Shown: positions 1-9,538 of the stretch, piece by piece
Layout of the letters: each line of letters opens with the position of its first letter
How positions within the stretch are numbered: position 1 is the stretch's first letter
NCBI RefSeq assembly: GCF_000742135.1
Contig: NZ_KN046818.1
Location: 868,841 to 932,840 of the forward strand
Direction: 5' to 3'
DNA length: 64,000 nucleotides
DNA from: Klebsiella pneumoniae
GTDB lineage: Bacteria; Pseudomonadota; Gammaproteobacteria; Enterobacterales; Enterobacteriaceae
Position numbers and translations under genes: made by a program
Notes under the pieces: model-generated
The model's input: only the letters and a program-made list of their open reading frames with translations
Told to the model about the DNA's origin: nothing
Databases searched by the model: none

Positions 1-375
1 GGTATATTCGCAGAAGCAGGTATCGGACATGACGATCATCTCCGGCACCGTGGACTTACAAATCCGCGACATACGCGCCACCAGACCATTTTCATTCCAG
101 GTATCGCTGCCGGTGGCATCGGTGTGATGAGAAATACCAAAGGTCATCACCGAGCGGATCCCGGCGTTGGCGATGCGTTCGATCTCGCGCGCCAGATATT
201 TTTCCGGAATGCGCATCACGCCGGGCATGGCCTCGATCGCTTTGTAATCATCAATTTCTTCTTCAACAAAGATCGGCAACACCAGGTCGTTCAAACTCAG
301 TGTTGTCTCTTCAAACAGGGCGCGCAGCGCAGCGGATTGACGCAGGCGGCGGGGGCGAGTGATTAAATCTGTCAT
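1..375 (-). CDS. hemB: Delta-aminolevulinic acid dehydratase (porphobilinogen synthase), N-terminal part
   Basis: Partial gene: the first 125 codons are present and the rest lies beyond the left edge. The enzyme condenses two 5-aminolevulinate molecules to porphobilinogen in cytoplasmic heme synthesis. The translation begins [18 protein letters not shown] and ends in the DTCFCEYT segment, which carries two of the zinc-binding cysteines of the family. The ATG at 375 fits the E. coli protein start. It is followed downstream on the same strand only by sequence outside the window; ampH lies upstream in the same orientation. Family assignment rests on close agreement with the remembered E. coli protein. 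Confidence 0.96.
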   Translation of the reverse strand, partial: MTDLITRPRRLRQSAALRALFEETTLSLNDLVLPIFVEEEIDDYKAIEAMPGVMRIPEKYLAREIERIANAGIRSVMTFGISHHTDATGSDTWNENGLVARMSRICKSTVPEMIVMSDTCFCEYT

Positions 376-481
376 GGTTTTCCTGATTTTGTGAAATGAA
401 AGACGATAGTGTAACTGAAATGGCAGCGGGATGTTTCGCCAAAACGATCGTTATGGCGCATCGGCGAAACCTTCCCCGGGC

Positions 482-1642
482 TTACTGGCTGGCCGTCTGC
501 ATGTTGGGCTGTGCGCCGCTCAGCTCGCTGACCAGGTCGTTGATGCCATCGCTCATATTGTTGAAGCGGGTCAACGGCGAGCGGGTTACCACCACAAAGG
601 CGCCAACGTTAGCCTGCGGATTCATCGCCATATAGGTGATAAACCCGCCGCCGCCGCCGGTTTTCTGAATAATCCCCGGATGGCCGTTCTTCGGCTTCAT
701 ATACACCCAGCCGAGGCCCAGCGCGTCGGCGCGGCCCGGCACGTCCATACCAATCACCCGGGTCAGCTGGTTACGCTGATAAATCAGCGTCTGCATCCGG
801 TCGGCCTGCTGGCTGCGGGTATAGAAATCGGATGACAGGAACTGCTGCATCCAGCGCATCATATCCCCCGGCGTCGAGTAGACTCCGCCGCTGCCGATCG
901 CCGCCAGGGTGTTGTTGCACGGGCTGGCGCCTTTTTCCGGGATCATCAGCCGCTGGCACTGATCCGGTGACGGGGTAAAGGTGGTGTCCTTCATCCCCAG
1001 CGGCCGGGTGATCTGCTCTTCAAACAGCTGCGGATACGGTTTGCCGGCGGCGGTGGCGAGCGCGTCCGCCAGTAAATCGAAGGCCAGGTTGGAGTAGGCC
1101 GCCTGCGAGCCCGGCGCGGTCTTCAGGGTCGCGGTAGAGAGCCAGTTCCAGCGCTGCTGGCGGGTCGGCCAGACAAACACCGGACGATGAGCGGCGCCGC
1201 CAGGCTGCTCGCGCGGCAGGGCGCTGGTATGGGTCGCGAGGTTAACCAGGGTGATTGGTTTTCCCTGCCAGTCAGGCACCCGGGCGCCCGGCGGGGCGTA
1301 TTTGCTCAGCGGATCGTTGAGTTTCACCACCCCCTGGTCGAGCAGCTTCACCAGCATCTCGCTGGTCATCAGTTTGCTGAGGGAGGCGATACGGATCACC
1401 GAGTCGAGCTGCGGGTGCTGATTATTCCCCGGGCGGGTTTCGCCAAAGCTGCGAAAAACACGCTGATTGCCATCGATAACCACCAGCGCCATGCCGGTGG
1501 CGCCGCTGCCGTAGTAGATATGATTGGCGTAACGATCGACCACATCCGAGGCGAAAACCGGGTCAACGGTAGGCTGTGCGGCCTGCACCGAGGTCCACGA
1601 CGCCGCGCACAGCGCAGCAAAAATGAGCAAACTACGTTTCAA
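482..1642 (-). CDS. ampH: Penicillin-binding protein AmpH (D,D-carboxypeptidase/endopeptidase)
   Basis: A 386-residue serine beta-lactamase-fold protein with a signal peptide (MKRSLLIFAALCAA...VQAA), so periplasmic. Motifs in order: SxxK nucleophile as SLSK in RIASLSKLM (about residue 90), YSN in AAYSNLAFD, and KTG in IIQKTGGGGGF near the C-terminus. The family trims and recycles peptidoglycan peptides and binds beta-lactams weakly. The start codon is TTG at 1642-1640; the MKRSLL N-terminus and total length match E. coli AmpH. It is divergent from the hydrolase gene at 1841, and ampH/sbmA adjacency is conserved in enterobacteria apart from that inserted gene. Confidence 0.95.
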   Translation of the reverse strand: MKRSLLIFAALCAASWTSVQAAQPTVDPVFASDVVDRYANHIYYGSGATGMALVVIDGNQRVFRSFGETRPGNNQHPQLDSVIRIASLSKLMTSEMLVKLLDQGVVKLNDPLSKYAPPGARVPDWQGKPITLVNLATHTSALPREQPGGAAHRPVFVWPTRQQRWNWLSTATLKTAPGSQAAYSNLAFDLLADALATAAGKPYPQLFEEQITRPLGMKDTTFTPSPDQCQRLMIPEKGASPCNNTLAAIGSGGVYSTPGDMMRWMQQFLSSDFYTRSQQADRMQTLIYQRNQLTRVIGMDVPGRADALGLGWVYMKPKNGHPGIIQKTGGGGGFITYMAMNPQANVGAFVVVTRSPLTRFNNMSDGINDLVSELSGAQPNMQTASQ

Positions 1643-1840
1643 CGGAGATCATCCATTAAATAAATAAAAAAGAAGAGGGTATTTATACTACGAAGTGGCG
1701 CAGAACAAAGCGGGATTCACGACATTCCTGCAGGAAAAAGGTAACGGTGCGTAAAAAAGACTTTTTTACGCTTTCGGATACCGGCTTTTTTCGCCGGCGC
1801 GTATGATGACCGTTTGGCTGAAGGTTCGTGGGAGAGAACA

Positions 1841-2374
1841 ATGACGGCTCAACGGGTAGTGATGGTCGTGGATATGCAAAACGGCGTGTTCGCCACGCCG
1901 CGTCTGGCGCGCGAGCGCTGCGTCGCGCAAATTAATCGTCTGGTGCGCGCGGCGGACAAGGTTATTTTCATTCAGCATGATGAAGCCGGCGGCCTCGAAG
2001 CCGGCAGCGAAGGCTTCGCCCTGCTTCCTGAGCTGGAGCAGCCGGCTGGCGCGCTGTATGTCACCAAAACCGCCTGCGATGCCTTCTATCACACCTCGCT
2101 GGCGCAGGTGCTGGACGAATACGACATTCAGCAGTTCGTCATCTGCGGCTGCGCCACCGACTACTGCCTCGATACCACCATTAAAAATGGCGCCAGCCGC
2201 GGGTACGGTATTGTTATCGCGGAAGATGCCCACACCACCGCCGACCGCCCCGCCGCGCAGGCCGCGACGCTTATCGCCCACTACAATGAGGTGTGGCGTA
2301 CGCTGACCATTCCTGGCAATCCTTTACAGGTGAAACCCACAGAAACAATTCTGCATGCATGGCAGCAGAACTAA
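1841..2374 (+). CDS. Isochorismatase-family cysteine hydrolase
   Basis: A 177-residue isochorismatase-fold hydrolase. The expected triad is visible: Asp in VVMVVDMQNG near the N-terminus, Lys in YVTKTACDAF, and the nucleophile Cys in the CGCATDYCLDTT motif. Members hydrolyse amides such as nicotinamide or ureido compounds; the substrate here is unknown. ATG 1841 was chosen over the upstream in-frame codon at 1814 because GGGAGAG sits just before it and the protein then starts at the usual distance from the Asp motif. It lies between divergent ampH and co-directional sbmA, a position where E. coli has no gene. Confidence 0.85.
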   Translation: MTAQRVVMVVDMQNGVFATPRLARERCVAQINRLVRAADKVIFIQHDEAGGLEAGSEGFALLPELEQPAGALYVTKTACDAFYHTSLAQVLDEYDIQQFVICGCATDYCLDTTIKNGASRGYGIVIAEDAHTTADRPAAQAATLIAHYNEVWRTLTIPGNPLQVKPTETILHAWQQN

Positions 2375-2491
2375 GCTGTTGATATCCGGTCTTATCATTC
2401 GTCTGTCCCGCGAGGGCTCATCCACGCGGCGGCCGACGTATGCGTCGTACACAGCAATAGCAGAACGATAAGAAGTTAGCAGGAGACAATG

Positions 2492-3712
2492 ATGTTTAAA
2501 TCTTTTTTCCCCAAACCGGGGCCGTTTTTTATTTCTGCCTTTATCTGGTCGCTGCTGGCCGTGATCTTTTGGCAGGCGGGCGGCGGCGACTGGCTGCTGC
2601 GGGTCACCGGGGCATCGCAAAATGTGGCGATCAGCGCGGCGCGCTTCTGGTCGCTCAACTATCTGGTGTTCTACGCTTACTATCTGTTTTGCGTCGGCGT
2701 GTTTGCGCTGTTCTGGTTTGTCTACTGCCCGCACCGCTGGCAGTACTGGTCGATTCTCGGCACCTCGCTCATCATCTTCGTCACCTGGTTTCTGGTGGAA
2801 GTCGGGGTGGCGATCAACGCCTGGTATGCGCCGTTCTACGACCTGATCCAGAGCGCGCTGGCCACCCCGCATAAGGTCAGCATCAATCAGTTTTATCAGG
2901 AAATCGGCGTCTTTCTCGGCATCGCGATCATCGCGGTGATTATTGGCGTGATGAACAACTTCTTCGTCAGCCACTACGTCTTCCGCTGGCGCACGGCGAT
3001 GAACGAGCACTATATGGCCCACTGGCAGCATCTGCGCCATATCGAAGGTGCCGCGCAGCGTGTGCAGGAAGATACCATGCGTTTTGCTTCCACCCTCGAA
3101 GATATGGGCGTGAGCTTTATCAACGCGGTGATGACCCTGATCGCCTTCCTGCCGGTGCTGGTGACGCTCTCCGAACATGTTCCCGACCTGCCTATCGTCG
3201 GCCATCTGCCGTATGGCCTGGTGATTGCCGCTATCGTCTGGTCGCTGATGGGGACCGGCCTGCTGGCGGTGGTGGGGATTAAGCTGCCGGGCCTGGAGTT
3301 TAAAAACCAGCGCGTGGAAGCGGCCTATCGTAAAGAGCTGGTTTACGGCGAGGACGATGAAACTCGCGCCACGCCGCCGACAGTGCGCGAGCTATTCCGC
3401 GCGGTGCGTCGCAACTATTTCCGTCTCTATTTCCACTATATGTATTTCAATATCGCCCGCATCCTCTATCTGCAGGTGGATAACGTTTTCGGCCTTTTCC
3501 TGCTGTTTCCGTCGATCGTTGCCGGTACGATTACCCTCGGGCTGATGACGCAAATTACCAACGTCTTCGGCCAGGTGCGCGGCTCGTTCCAGTACCTGAT
3601 CAGCTCGTGGACAACGCTGGTGGAACTGATGTCCATCTACAAACGTCTGCGCAGTTTTGAACGCGAGCTGGACGGCAAACCGCTGCAGGAAGCGATCCCG
3701 ACATTACGTTAA
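2492..3712 (+). CDS. sbmA: Peptide antibiotic transporter SbmA
   Basis: A 406-residue inner-membrane protein with about seven hydrophobic segments and the SbmA/BacA signature region ([18 protein letters not shown], about residue 190). The family is a proton-driven importer of microcin B17, J25, bleomycin and proline-rich antimicrobial peptides. AGGAG at 2481-2485 is 6 nt from ATG 2492 but only 3 nt from ATG 2489, so the second ATG is preferred; this also gives the E. coli length. yaiW follows after 18 nt and is probably cotranscribed, as in E. coli. Confidence 0.95.
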   Translation: MFKSFFPKPGPFFISAFIWSLLAVIFWQAGGGDWLLRVTGASQNVAISAARFWSLNYLVFYAYYLFCVGVFALFWFVYCPHRWQYWSILGTSLIIFVTWFLVEVGVAINAWYAPFYDLIQSALATPHKVSINQFYQEIGVFLGIAIIAVIIGVMNNFFVSHYVFRWRTAMNEHYMAHWQHLRHIEGAAQRVQEDTMRFASTLEDMGVSFINAVMTLIAFLPVLVTLSEHVPDLPIVGHLPYGLVIAAIVWSLMGTGLLAVVGIKLPGLEFKNQRVEAAYRKELVYGEDDETRATPPTVRELFRAVRRNYFRLYFHYMYFNIARILYLQVDNVFGLFLLFPSIVAGTITLGLMTQITNVFGQVRGSFQYLISSWTTLVELMSIYKRLRSFERELDGKPLQEAIPTLR

Positions 3713-3730
3713 TCAAGACAAGGAAGCATA

Positions 3731-4837
3731 ATGGCCGCACGTTTATCGCGCATTATTCCCGTTTCATTGACGCTGCTGGCGGCCATGGCGCTGAGCGCCT
3801 GTACCAGCCAGCAGGCTCCGGCGCTGAAAGAGGGCGAGAAGCCTGTTGACGTGGCGTCGGTGGTGCGGCAGAAAATGCCGGCCAGCGTCAAGGATCGGGA
3901 GGCCTGGGCGCAAGCCATCGCCACCGCGTTTGACAGCCAGAAGCTGGCGCCGACGGAAGAAAACGTCTGCTCGGTGCTGGCGGTCGCGCAGCAAGAGTCT
4001 AACTATCAGTCCGATCCGGTGGTGCCGGGGCTGAATAAAATCGCCTGGCAAGAAATTGACCGCCGGGCGGAAAAAATGCACATTCCGCCGTTTCTGGTCC
4101 ATACCGCGCTGAAGATCACCTCGCCAAACGGTAAAAGCTATAGCGACCGTCTGGACAATGTGAAGACGGAAAAGCAGTTGAGCGCCATTTTTGATGACTT
4201 TATCGGGATGGTGCCGATGGGGCAGAAGCTGTTCGGTTCCCTTAACCCGGTGCACACCGGGGGGCCGATGCAGGTCAGCATTGCTTTTGCCGAGCAGCAC
4301 ACCTCCGGCTACCCGTGGAAAATGAACGGCACGGTGCGCCAGGAGGTCTTCAGTCTGCGCGGTGGCCTGTGGTTTGGCACCTATCATCTGCTGAACTATC
4401 CGGCCAGTTATAGTGCGCCATTGTACCGCTTTGCCGACTTCAACGCCGGCTGGTACGCCAGCCGTAACGCCGCCTTCCAGAACGCGGTGGTGAAAGCCAG
4501 CGGGGTAAAACTGGCGCTCGACGGCGACCTTATCCGCTACGACAGCGAGGAGCCGGGCAGCACCGAGCTGGCGGTGCGTCGCCTGGCGAGCCAGCTGGGG
4601 ATGAGCGACAGCGAGATCCATCGTCAGTTGAAAAAGGGCGACAGCCTGGCGTTTGAGAAGACCGATCTCTATCAGCAGGTTTTCCGTCTCGCCGAGAAAA
4701 AGACGGGCAAAACCCTGCCGCGGGAGATGTTGCCAGGGATCCAGCTGGAGAGTCCAAAAATCACCCGAAATCTGACGACGGCGTGGTTTGCGAAACGGGT
4801 TGATGAGCGGCGGGCAAACTGTATGGCGCGGCGTTAA
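3731..4837 (+). CDS. yaiW: DUF1615 lipoprotein YaiW
   Basis: A 368-residue outer-membrane lipoprotein by its signal peptide and lipobox (ALSAC, Cys about residue 24). The remainder is the DUF1615 domain, with the conserved segment [19 protein letters not shown] resembling the Glu-centred start of lysozyme-like folds. In E. coli it is linked with SbmA in uptake of proline-rich antimicrobial peptides. AGGAAG precedes ATG 3731 by a normal distance, and the 18-nt gap from sbmA supports one operon. The last 4 bases overlap the stop of convergent yaiY. Molecular function unproven. Confidence 0.93.
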   Translation: MAARLSRIIPVSLTLLAAMALSACTSQQAPALKEGEKPVDVASVVRQKMPASVKDREAWAQAIATAFDSQKLAPTEENVCSVLAVAQQESNYQSDPVVPGLNKIAWQEIDRRAEKMHIPPFLVHTALKITSPNGKSYSDRLDNVKTEKQLSAIFDDFIGMVPMGQKLFGSLNPVHTGGPMQVSIAFAEQHTSGYPWKMNGTVRQEVFSLRGGLWFGTYHLLNYPASYSAPLYRFADFNAGWYASRNAAFQNAVVKASGVKLALDGDLIRYDSEEPGSTELAVRRLASQLGMSDSEIHRQLKKGDSLAFEKTDLYQQVFRLAEKKTGKTLPREMLPGIQLESPKITRNLTTAWFAKRVDERRANCMARR

Positions 4838-5136
4838 CGGCGCTGACGCCAGCGCACGATAAGCGCCAGTACCCCGATGAACGTGCAGCCGATCAGGAAA
4901 GGGATCAGACCAAAGAGGGTACCCACGGCGAGGCTGATGTCGACTTGCGGACGGCTGGCGTCCTGGGCTTGCATCAGGCGTTCAAATACCCCCGGGGCGT
5001 GGATCAGCATGCTGAGCATCTGCGCGCCGGCCCAGCAGCAGATCAACACGAACAGCCCGTAGGCGACATGGCTGCCGGTCAGCGCGCCCCTTTTTTTATT
5101 TCCCAAAAGCGATTTTGAAAAACTGAATTCAGCCAT
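4834..5136 (-). CDS. yaiY: DUF2755 inner-membrane protein YaiY
   Basis: A 100-residue protein with two hydrophobic helices (about residues 22-42 and 70-95) and a basic tail (RWRQRR), so probably an inner-membrane protein with cytoplasmic ends. It resembles E. coli YaiY along its length, including HAPGV and [14 protein letters not shown] 5136 was chosen over the upstream GTG (5148) because GGGAGG is 4 nt before the ATG and the E. coli protein also begins MA(D/E)F. It converges on yaiW, overlapping by 4 bases. Function unknown. Confidence 0.9.
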   Translation of the reverse strand: MAEFSFSKSLLGNKKRGALTGSHVAYGLFVLICCWAGAQMLSMLIHAPGVFERLMQAQDASRPQVDISLAVGTLFGLIPFLIGCTFIGVLALIVRWRQRR

Positions 5137-5388
5137 AGGCCCTCCCACATCTGCGCTGCTGGTTTTTTCTCCAGCTCTATGTCAGGTATTCTGGCAGTCA
5201 GGGGCCATCATCAGTATCAGATTGCTGGTAATTGCCGTCCAGGAATAATCCTGTTTTCGCCGTTGTGTTAACCGCGCCACAGGAGCACAAAAGGGAGAGC
5301 GGCGTCGCAATCCAGCAACATTCTCCATATCGCTACAGACCGCCGCGGGCGGCTATGCGAAGATGCGTTTTTTGCTGTTGGAGGCCGC

Positions 5389-5592
5389 ATGAAGCTCACT
5401 GATAAAATTCGCCGCGATTGGCACTACTACGCCGTGGCGCTGGGGTTGATTTTTATTCTTAATGGCGTGGTGGGGCTGCTGGGGTTTGAAACACAGGGGT
5501 GGCAATCCTACGCCGTCGGTCTGATCACCTGGGTCATTAGCTTCTGGATTGCGGGCTTTGTGATCCGCCGCCGCCCGGCAGAAGAGGCCTGA
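5389..5592 (+). CDS. yaiZ: DUF2754 small membrane protein YaiZ
   Basis: A 67-residue protein with two predicted transmembrane helices (about residues 15-32 and 41-60) and a basic end (IRRRPAEEA). It matches the YaiZ/DUF2754 family in size and in its N-terminus MKLTDKIRRDWHYYA. GGAGG is 5 nt before ATG 5389. It is divergent from yaiY and converges on ddlA. No function is known; E. coli keeps it at the same place. Confidence 0.9.
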   Translation: MKLTDKIRRDWHYYAVALGLIFILNGVVGLLGFETQGWQSYAVGLITWVISFWIAGFVIRRRPAEEA

Positions 5593-5624
5593 GGCCGCCG
5601 CTGCCAGGCGGGGTAAAACGCGTT

Positions 5625-6722
5625 TTAGTTCATGGAGGTTTTCAGCGCCCGGTCCGCGGCATGGCGCTCCAGCGCCAGCTCAATCAGGCGGGTGATCAGG
5701 CTGGTGTAGTCGAGACCGCTGGCCTGCCACAGCTTCGGATACATGCTGATGTTGGTAAAGCCCGGCAGGGTGTTGATCTCGTTGATCACCACCTCGTTGT
5801 CGGCGGTGAGGAACACGTCGACACGAGCCATGCCGCTGCAGCCCAGGGTCTGGTAGGCCTGCACCGCGATAGCGCGAATTTTGTCGTTGATCTCAGGGGC
5901 GATAGCGGCCGGGACTACCACCTGCGCGCCCTGATCGTCGATATACTTGGTGTCGTAGGCGTAAAACTCGCTGTTGAGGACGATTTCACCGCAGGTGCTG
6001 GCCTGCGGGTGGTCGTTACCCAGCACCGCACACTCAATTTCCCGCCCTTTAATGCCTTGCTCCACCACCACTTTATGGTCAAATTCGAAGGCCAGGGCCA
6101 CCGCCTGATGGTACTGCTCTTCGTTTTTAACTTTGCTGACGCCAACCGACGAGCCCTGATTAGCCGGCTTAACGAACAGCGGCAGGCCAAGCTTCGCTTC
6201 GACATCGGCAAAGCTGAACTGCGCGCGGTTGGCGCGGGTGAGTGTGATAAACGGGGCGACGGCGAGCCCGGCGTCGCGCAGCAGACGTTTGGTCACGTCT
6301 TTGTCCATACAGGCCGCAGAGCCCAGCACATCGGAGCCGACGAACGGCAGATTCGCCATGCGCAGCATCCCCTGCAGGGAGCCATCTTCACCCAGCGTGC
6401 CGTGGACGATCGGGAAAATCACATCGATGGCCGCCAGCGGTTGGCCGCTTTCGGCGTTAATCAGCTGCTGCGCTTCGCGGCCCGGGATCTGCGCCAGAGT
6501 CACCGTGGAAGGGCGCAGGGCAATGCGGGCAGGATCCTGTGCGTTGAGCAGGTAGTTGCCGGCGTCGTTGATATGCCACAGCCCCTGTTTATCAATACCC
6601 AACAGAACCACATCGAAGCGCGATTTATCAATCGCTTCCACGATATTCTTCGCTGACTGCAGCGACACTTCATGCTCCGCCGACTTGCCACCAAAAACGA
6701 TCCCAACCCTCATCTTTGCCAT
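5625..6722 (-). CDS. ddlA: D-alanine--D-alanine ligase A
   Basis: A 365-residue ATP-grasp ligase that joins two D-alanines for the peptidoglycan stem peptide. Visible features: N-terminal [18 protein letters not shown]-grasp segment [16 protein letters not shown], and metal/substrate motif [18 protein letters not shown] longer frame begins at 6755; ATG 6722 ([12 protein letters not shown]) is preferred because it aligns with E. coli DdlA ([12 protein letters not shown]) and has GGAAG about 7 nt upstream. It is divergent from the extensin-like gene, itself a putative cell-wall enzyme. Confidence 0.95.
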   Translation of the reverse strand: MAKMRVGIVFGGKSAEHEVSLQSAKNIVEAIDKSRFDVVLLGIDKQGLWHINDAGNYLLNAQDPARIALRPSTVTLAQIPGREAQQLINAESGQPLAAIDVIFPIVHGTLGEDGSLQGMLRMANLPFVGSDVLGSAACMDKDVTKRLLRDAGLAVAPFITLTRANRAQFSFADVEAKLGLPLFVKPANQGSSVGVSKVKNEEQYHQAVALAFEFDHKVVVEQGIKGREIECAVLGNDHPQASTCGEIVLNSEFYAYDTKYIDDQGAQVVVPAAIAPEINDKIRAIAVQAYQTLGCSGMARVDVFLTADNEVVINEINTLPGFTNISMYPKLWQASGLDYTSLITRLIELALERHAADRALKTSMN

Positions 6723-6821
6723 TTCAACTTCCATCCAGATAACATCAAAGGGCATAACATACCATGTGAAACCGCTGCCTGGCTGCCATAATATTTACCT
6801 GATCAATTGACGGGAGTGGGC

Positions 6822-7505
6822 GTGAGAGGAAAGACGCTGCTGGTGCTGGCCGGGCTGCTCGGCGCGGGCCTGTTGGGATACCGCAATCTGCCGCCGCACC
6901 TGAATCCGCTGGCGCCGCTGGCGCTGGACGATCCCCCGGGCTGGCTGACGTCGTTTAAGCTGCGCAGGCTGACGGCAGACCAGTGCGCCTCCCTGTTGGC
7001 GGAAGCCAATCGCCGGCGGCTTATCGCCAGCCGGCCGGTGGCCGACAGCGAGGGAAGCTGCCCTCTGCGTAACGTGGTGCGGGTGGCGAATTTTGGCTCG
7101 GTGCAGCTGAGCAGTAGTTTTCTCGCCAGCTGCCCGCTGGCGCTGAGCAGTGCGCTGTACATCGAGCAGCAGGCGAAGCCGCTGACCCGGCAGCTGATGG
7201 CGAGCGATCTGCGTCAGATCGATCATCTCGGCAGCTTTGCCTGCCGCAATATTTACCATCGTCAACAGGCGCGGCGCAGTGAACACGCCACGGCGGACGC
7301 GCTGGACGTCAGCGGTTTCCGTCTGGCGGACGGTAGACGCGTTAGCGTCCTGCAGGGCTGGCGGAGCGAGACTTCGCGCCCCTGGCTGGCGGCGCTGTTG
7401 AGCAGCAGTTGCCATTACTTCGGTAACGCGCTGGGGCCAGAGTACAACGCGGCTCACGCCAACCATTTTCATTTCGGCATGCGCGGGCAGGGCTTCTGCT
7501 TTTGA
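6822..7505 (+). CDS. Extensin-like C-terminal domain protein, putative peptidase
   Basis: A 227-residue protein with an N-terminal signal anchor (GKTLLVLAGLLGAGLLGY), then an extensin-like C-terminal domain (Pfam 06904 type). Probable metal ligands of a LAS/M15-like fold are His and Asp in SEHATADALDVSGFRL and the HANHFHFG motif near the end. Four or more cysteines suggest periplasmic disulphides. Of the in-frame starts (TTG 6807, GTG 6816, GTG 6822), GTG 6822 has GGGAG 5 nt upstream. Divergence from ddlA suggests a cell-wall role, but hydrolase activity is inferred only from the fold. Confidence 0.82.
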   Translation: MRGKTLLVLAGLLGAGLLGYRNLPPHLNPLAPLALDDPPGWLTSFKLRRLTADQCASLLAEANRRRLIASRPVADSEGSCPLRNVVRVANFGSVQLSSSFLASCPLALSSALYIEQQAKPLTRQLMASDLRQIDHLGSFACRNIYHRQQARRSEHATADALDVSGFRLADGRRVSVLQGWRSETSRPWLAALLSSSCHYFGNALGPEYNAAHANHFHFGMRGQGFCF

Positions 7506-7674
7506 GCATAAAGCGCTATGAGCAGCCTAAATGACCAGAAAATGCTTCGTCAGGCTCTCATCCGCAGCCATAAAACACCAAACTCACCGCCAGCGCATCT
7601 ATGGTAGTACACCAGTGGGATGAAATTGCTAAGCTAGATAATAATTGGCAAATCATTAATGAATACGCGTAGTT

Positions 7675-8874
7675 ATGGAATCCTGGAAGGTTAATCTCAT
7701 CTCCGTCTGGTTTGGTTGCTTTTTTACCGGCCTGGCGATTAGTCAAATTCTCCCCTTTTTACCCCTCTACGTCTCCCAGCTCGGCGTCACCTCGCATGAA
7801 GCGCTATCGATGTGGTCGGGGCTGACCTTCAGCGTCACTTTTCTTGTCTCGGCGATCGTCTCGCCAATGTGGGGAAGCCTGGCGGACCGTAAAGGCCGCA
7901 AGCTCATGCTGCTGCGCGCCTCGTTGGGGATGGCGATTGCCATTTTACTGCAGGCTTTCGCCACCAACGTCTGGCAGCTGTTTATCCTGCGGGCGATCAT
8001 GGGCTTAACCTCCGGTTATATTCCCAACGCCATGGCGCTGGTGGCCTCCCAGGTGCCGCGCGAGCGCAGCGGCTGGGCGCTAAGCACGCTGTCGACGGCG
8101 CAAATTAGCGGGGTGATCGGCGGTCCGCTGCTGGGCGGTTTCCTGGCGGACCACGTCGGGCTGCGGATGGTCTTTTTTATTACGGCGATCCTGCTGACCA
8201 TCAGTTTTCTGGTGACCCTGTTTCTGATTAAAGAGGGCGTTCGCCCGCAGGTCAGCAAAAGCGAGCGTCTCACCGGGAAACAAGTCTTTGCCTCTTTGCC
8301 CTATCCGGGGCTGGTGATCAGCCTGTTCTTCACCACCCTGGTGATCCAATTGTGCAACGGCTCAATCGGCCCGATTCTGGCGCTGTTTATTAAGTCGATG
8401 GCGCCGGACAGCAACAATATCGCTTTTCTGGCCGGGATGATCGCCGCGGTGCCCGGCGTGTCGGCACTGATTTCTGCGCCACGGTTGGGTAAGCTTGGCG
8501 ACCGCATCGGCACCTCGCGGATCCTGCTGGCGACGCTCTGCTGCGCGGTGGTGATGTTCTTCGCCATGTCCTTTGTCACCACCCCGCTGCAATTGGGTAC
8601 GCTGCGTTTTCTGCTCGGCTTTGCCGATGGCGCGATGCTCCCGGCGGTGCAGACCTTATTGCTGAAGTACAGCAGCGACAGCGTCACCGGGCGTATCTTT
8701 GGCTATAACCAGTCGTTTATGTATCTGGGCAACGTCGCCGGGCCGCTAATTGGCGCCTCTGTGTCAGCCATGGCCGGCTTCCGCTGGGTGTTTATTGCCA
8801 CCGCCATTATCGTTTTCATTAACCTCTGGCAGCTGGCGTGGATGCTGCGCCAAACCCGCCGGGCTAACGCCTGA
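7675..8874 (+). CDS. MFS multidrug efflux transporter, MdtG-like
   Basis: A 399-residue, 12-helix major facilitator. The loop 2-3 motif is present as [16 protein letters not shown], the antiporter motif C region as [19 protein letters not shown], and the second-half signature as [15 protein letters not shown]. It resembles E. coli MdtG/YceE over its whole length, but lies elsewhere in the chromosome and differs at many positions, so it is a paralogue-level match rather than clear mdtG. No strong ribosome site precedes ATG 7675. Likely a proton-drug antiporter; substrate unknown. Confidence 0.85.
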   Translation: MESWKVNLISVWFGCFFTGLAISQILPFLPLYVSQLGVTSHEALSMWSGLTFSVTFLVSAIVSPMWGSLADRKGRKLMLLRASLGMAIAILLQAFATNVWQLFILRAIMGLTSGYIPNAMALVASQVPRERSGWALSTLSTAQISGVIGGPLLGGFLADHVGLRMVFFITAILLTISFLVTLFLIKEGVRPQVSKSERLTGKQVFASLPYPGLVISLFFTTLVIQLCNGSIGPILALFIKSMAPDSNNIAFLAGMIAAVPGVSALISAPRLGKLGDRIGTSRILLATLCCAVVMFFAMSFVTTPLQLGTLRFLLGFADGAMLPAVQTLLLKYSSDSVTGRIFGYNQSFMYLGNVAGPLIGASVSAMAGFRWVFIATAIIVFINLWQLAWMLRQTRRANA

Positions 8875-8880
8875 ACCTCT

Positions 8881-8910
8881 GCTGACGGTATTTATTGCGA
8901 TACCGTCAGC
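8881..8910 (+). terminator. Hairpin terminator after the MFS gene
   Basis: An 11-bp perfect stem (8881-8891 with 8900-8910) and 8-nt loop lie 6 nt after the stop codon. The downstream tail ATTATT is only partly T-rich, so efficiency is uncertain. Confidence 0.6.
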
Positions 8911-9173
8911 ATTATTCGCCGTCAGCGGATTTACTATTACTTTTTGTTATCGTCATGGCGTGAACGCTATTCCATTTTATTATTTTCCAGGCAATCTGGT
9001 TATAAGTAACCCCGGTCATGATTAAACAATACTATTTATAGTGGTATTTTATTGTGGTAAAACGTTTCGCTGTATATTGGGTGTTGCGATGATTCTTAAT
9101 TTAAGTAATTCTGAGGTCCGTCATCGCGTATGACATCCCAATCAAAACAGGCCTCGCATAAGGAACTGGTGCT
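8911..9173. other. AT-rich intergenic region upstream of iraP
   Basis: 263 nt that are clearly more AT-rich than the flanking genes. No convincing ORF or tRNA is visible. It presumably carries the iraP promoter, and AAGGAAC about 8-14 nt before the iraP ATG is its ribosome site. No specific operator could be assigned. Confidence 0.5.
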
Positions 9174-9434
9174 ATGAAGAATCTCATTGCTGAGTTACTG
9201 GTTAAACTGGCGCAAAAGGAAGAAGAAGCAAAGGAACTGACGGTGCAGGTTGAAGCGCTGGAGATCGTGGTCACCGCATTATTGCGCCATATGGAGCATG
9301 ATGCCCAGCAGGCATTGATTCAGGATATTGAACAGGCGATTGACCAGGTGACCCCCTGTCCGCCGGTCAACGACCATGATGCGATGCTGTTGCAGCAATA
9401 TCTAAAGAAGCTGTTGCGGCATCCTCGTAGCTAG
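9174..9434 (+). CDS. iraP: RssB anti-adaptor IraP (RpoS stabiliser)
   Basis: An 86-residue, mainly helical, coiled-coil-like protein ([20 protein letters not shown]). It matches IraP, which binds the response regulator RssB and blocks its delivery of sigma-S to ClpXP, notably under phosphate starvation in E. coli. Length and the position directly upstream of phoA are as in E. coli. The E. coli family is known for (p)ppGpp-dependent expression; the sequence here does not by itself show that. Confidence 0.92.
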   Translation: MKNLIAELLVKLAQKEEEAKELTVQVEALEIVVTALLRHMEHDAQQALIQDIEQAIDQVTPCPPVNDHDAMLLQQYLKKLLRHPRS

Positions 9435-9456
9435 TCTTTGTGACACGACAAGGATG

Positions 9457-9474
9457 CCGTCATTTTTCTGTCAT
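9457..9474 (+). promoter_or_regulatory. Pho box of phoA (PhoB binding site)
   Basis: Two 7-bp PhoB repeats with a 4-nt AT spacer: CCGTCAT (9457-9463), TTTT, CTGTCAT (9468-9474), against the consensus CTGTCAT-N4-CTGTCAT. A -10-like TATAAA follows at 9483-9488, roughly the spacing of PhoB-dependent promoters that lack a -35. The site lies 65 nt before the GTG start. Confidence 0.85.
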
Positions 9475-9538
9475 CTCCCTTTTATAAAGTCTCCCTCGTT
9501 TTGTTTTTTTAAGTATTTTTTACATGGAGATGACAAAA

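Noticed and set aside
433-470. GTTTCGCC/GGCGAAAC inverted repeat between ampH and hemB
   Set aside because: Eight-base arms with a 22-nt loop and no T-run; too weak to call a terminator on this evidence.
431-835. 134-residue open frame on the plus strand opposite ampH
   Set aside because: It is antisense to a clear AmpH frame with its SxxK, YSN and KTG motifs; GC-rich codons keep the other strand open by chance.
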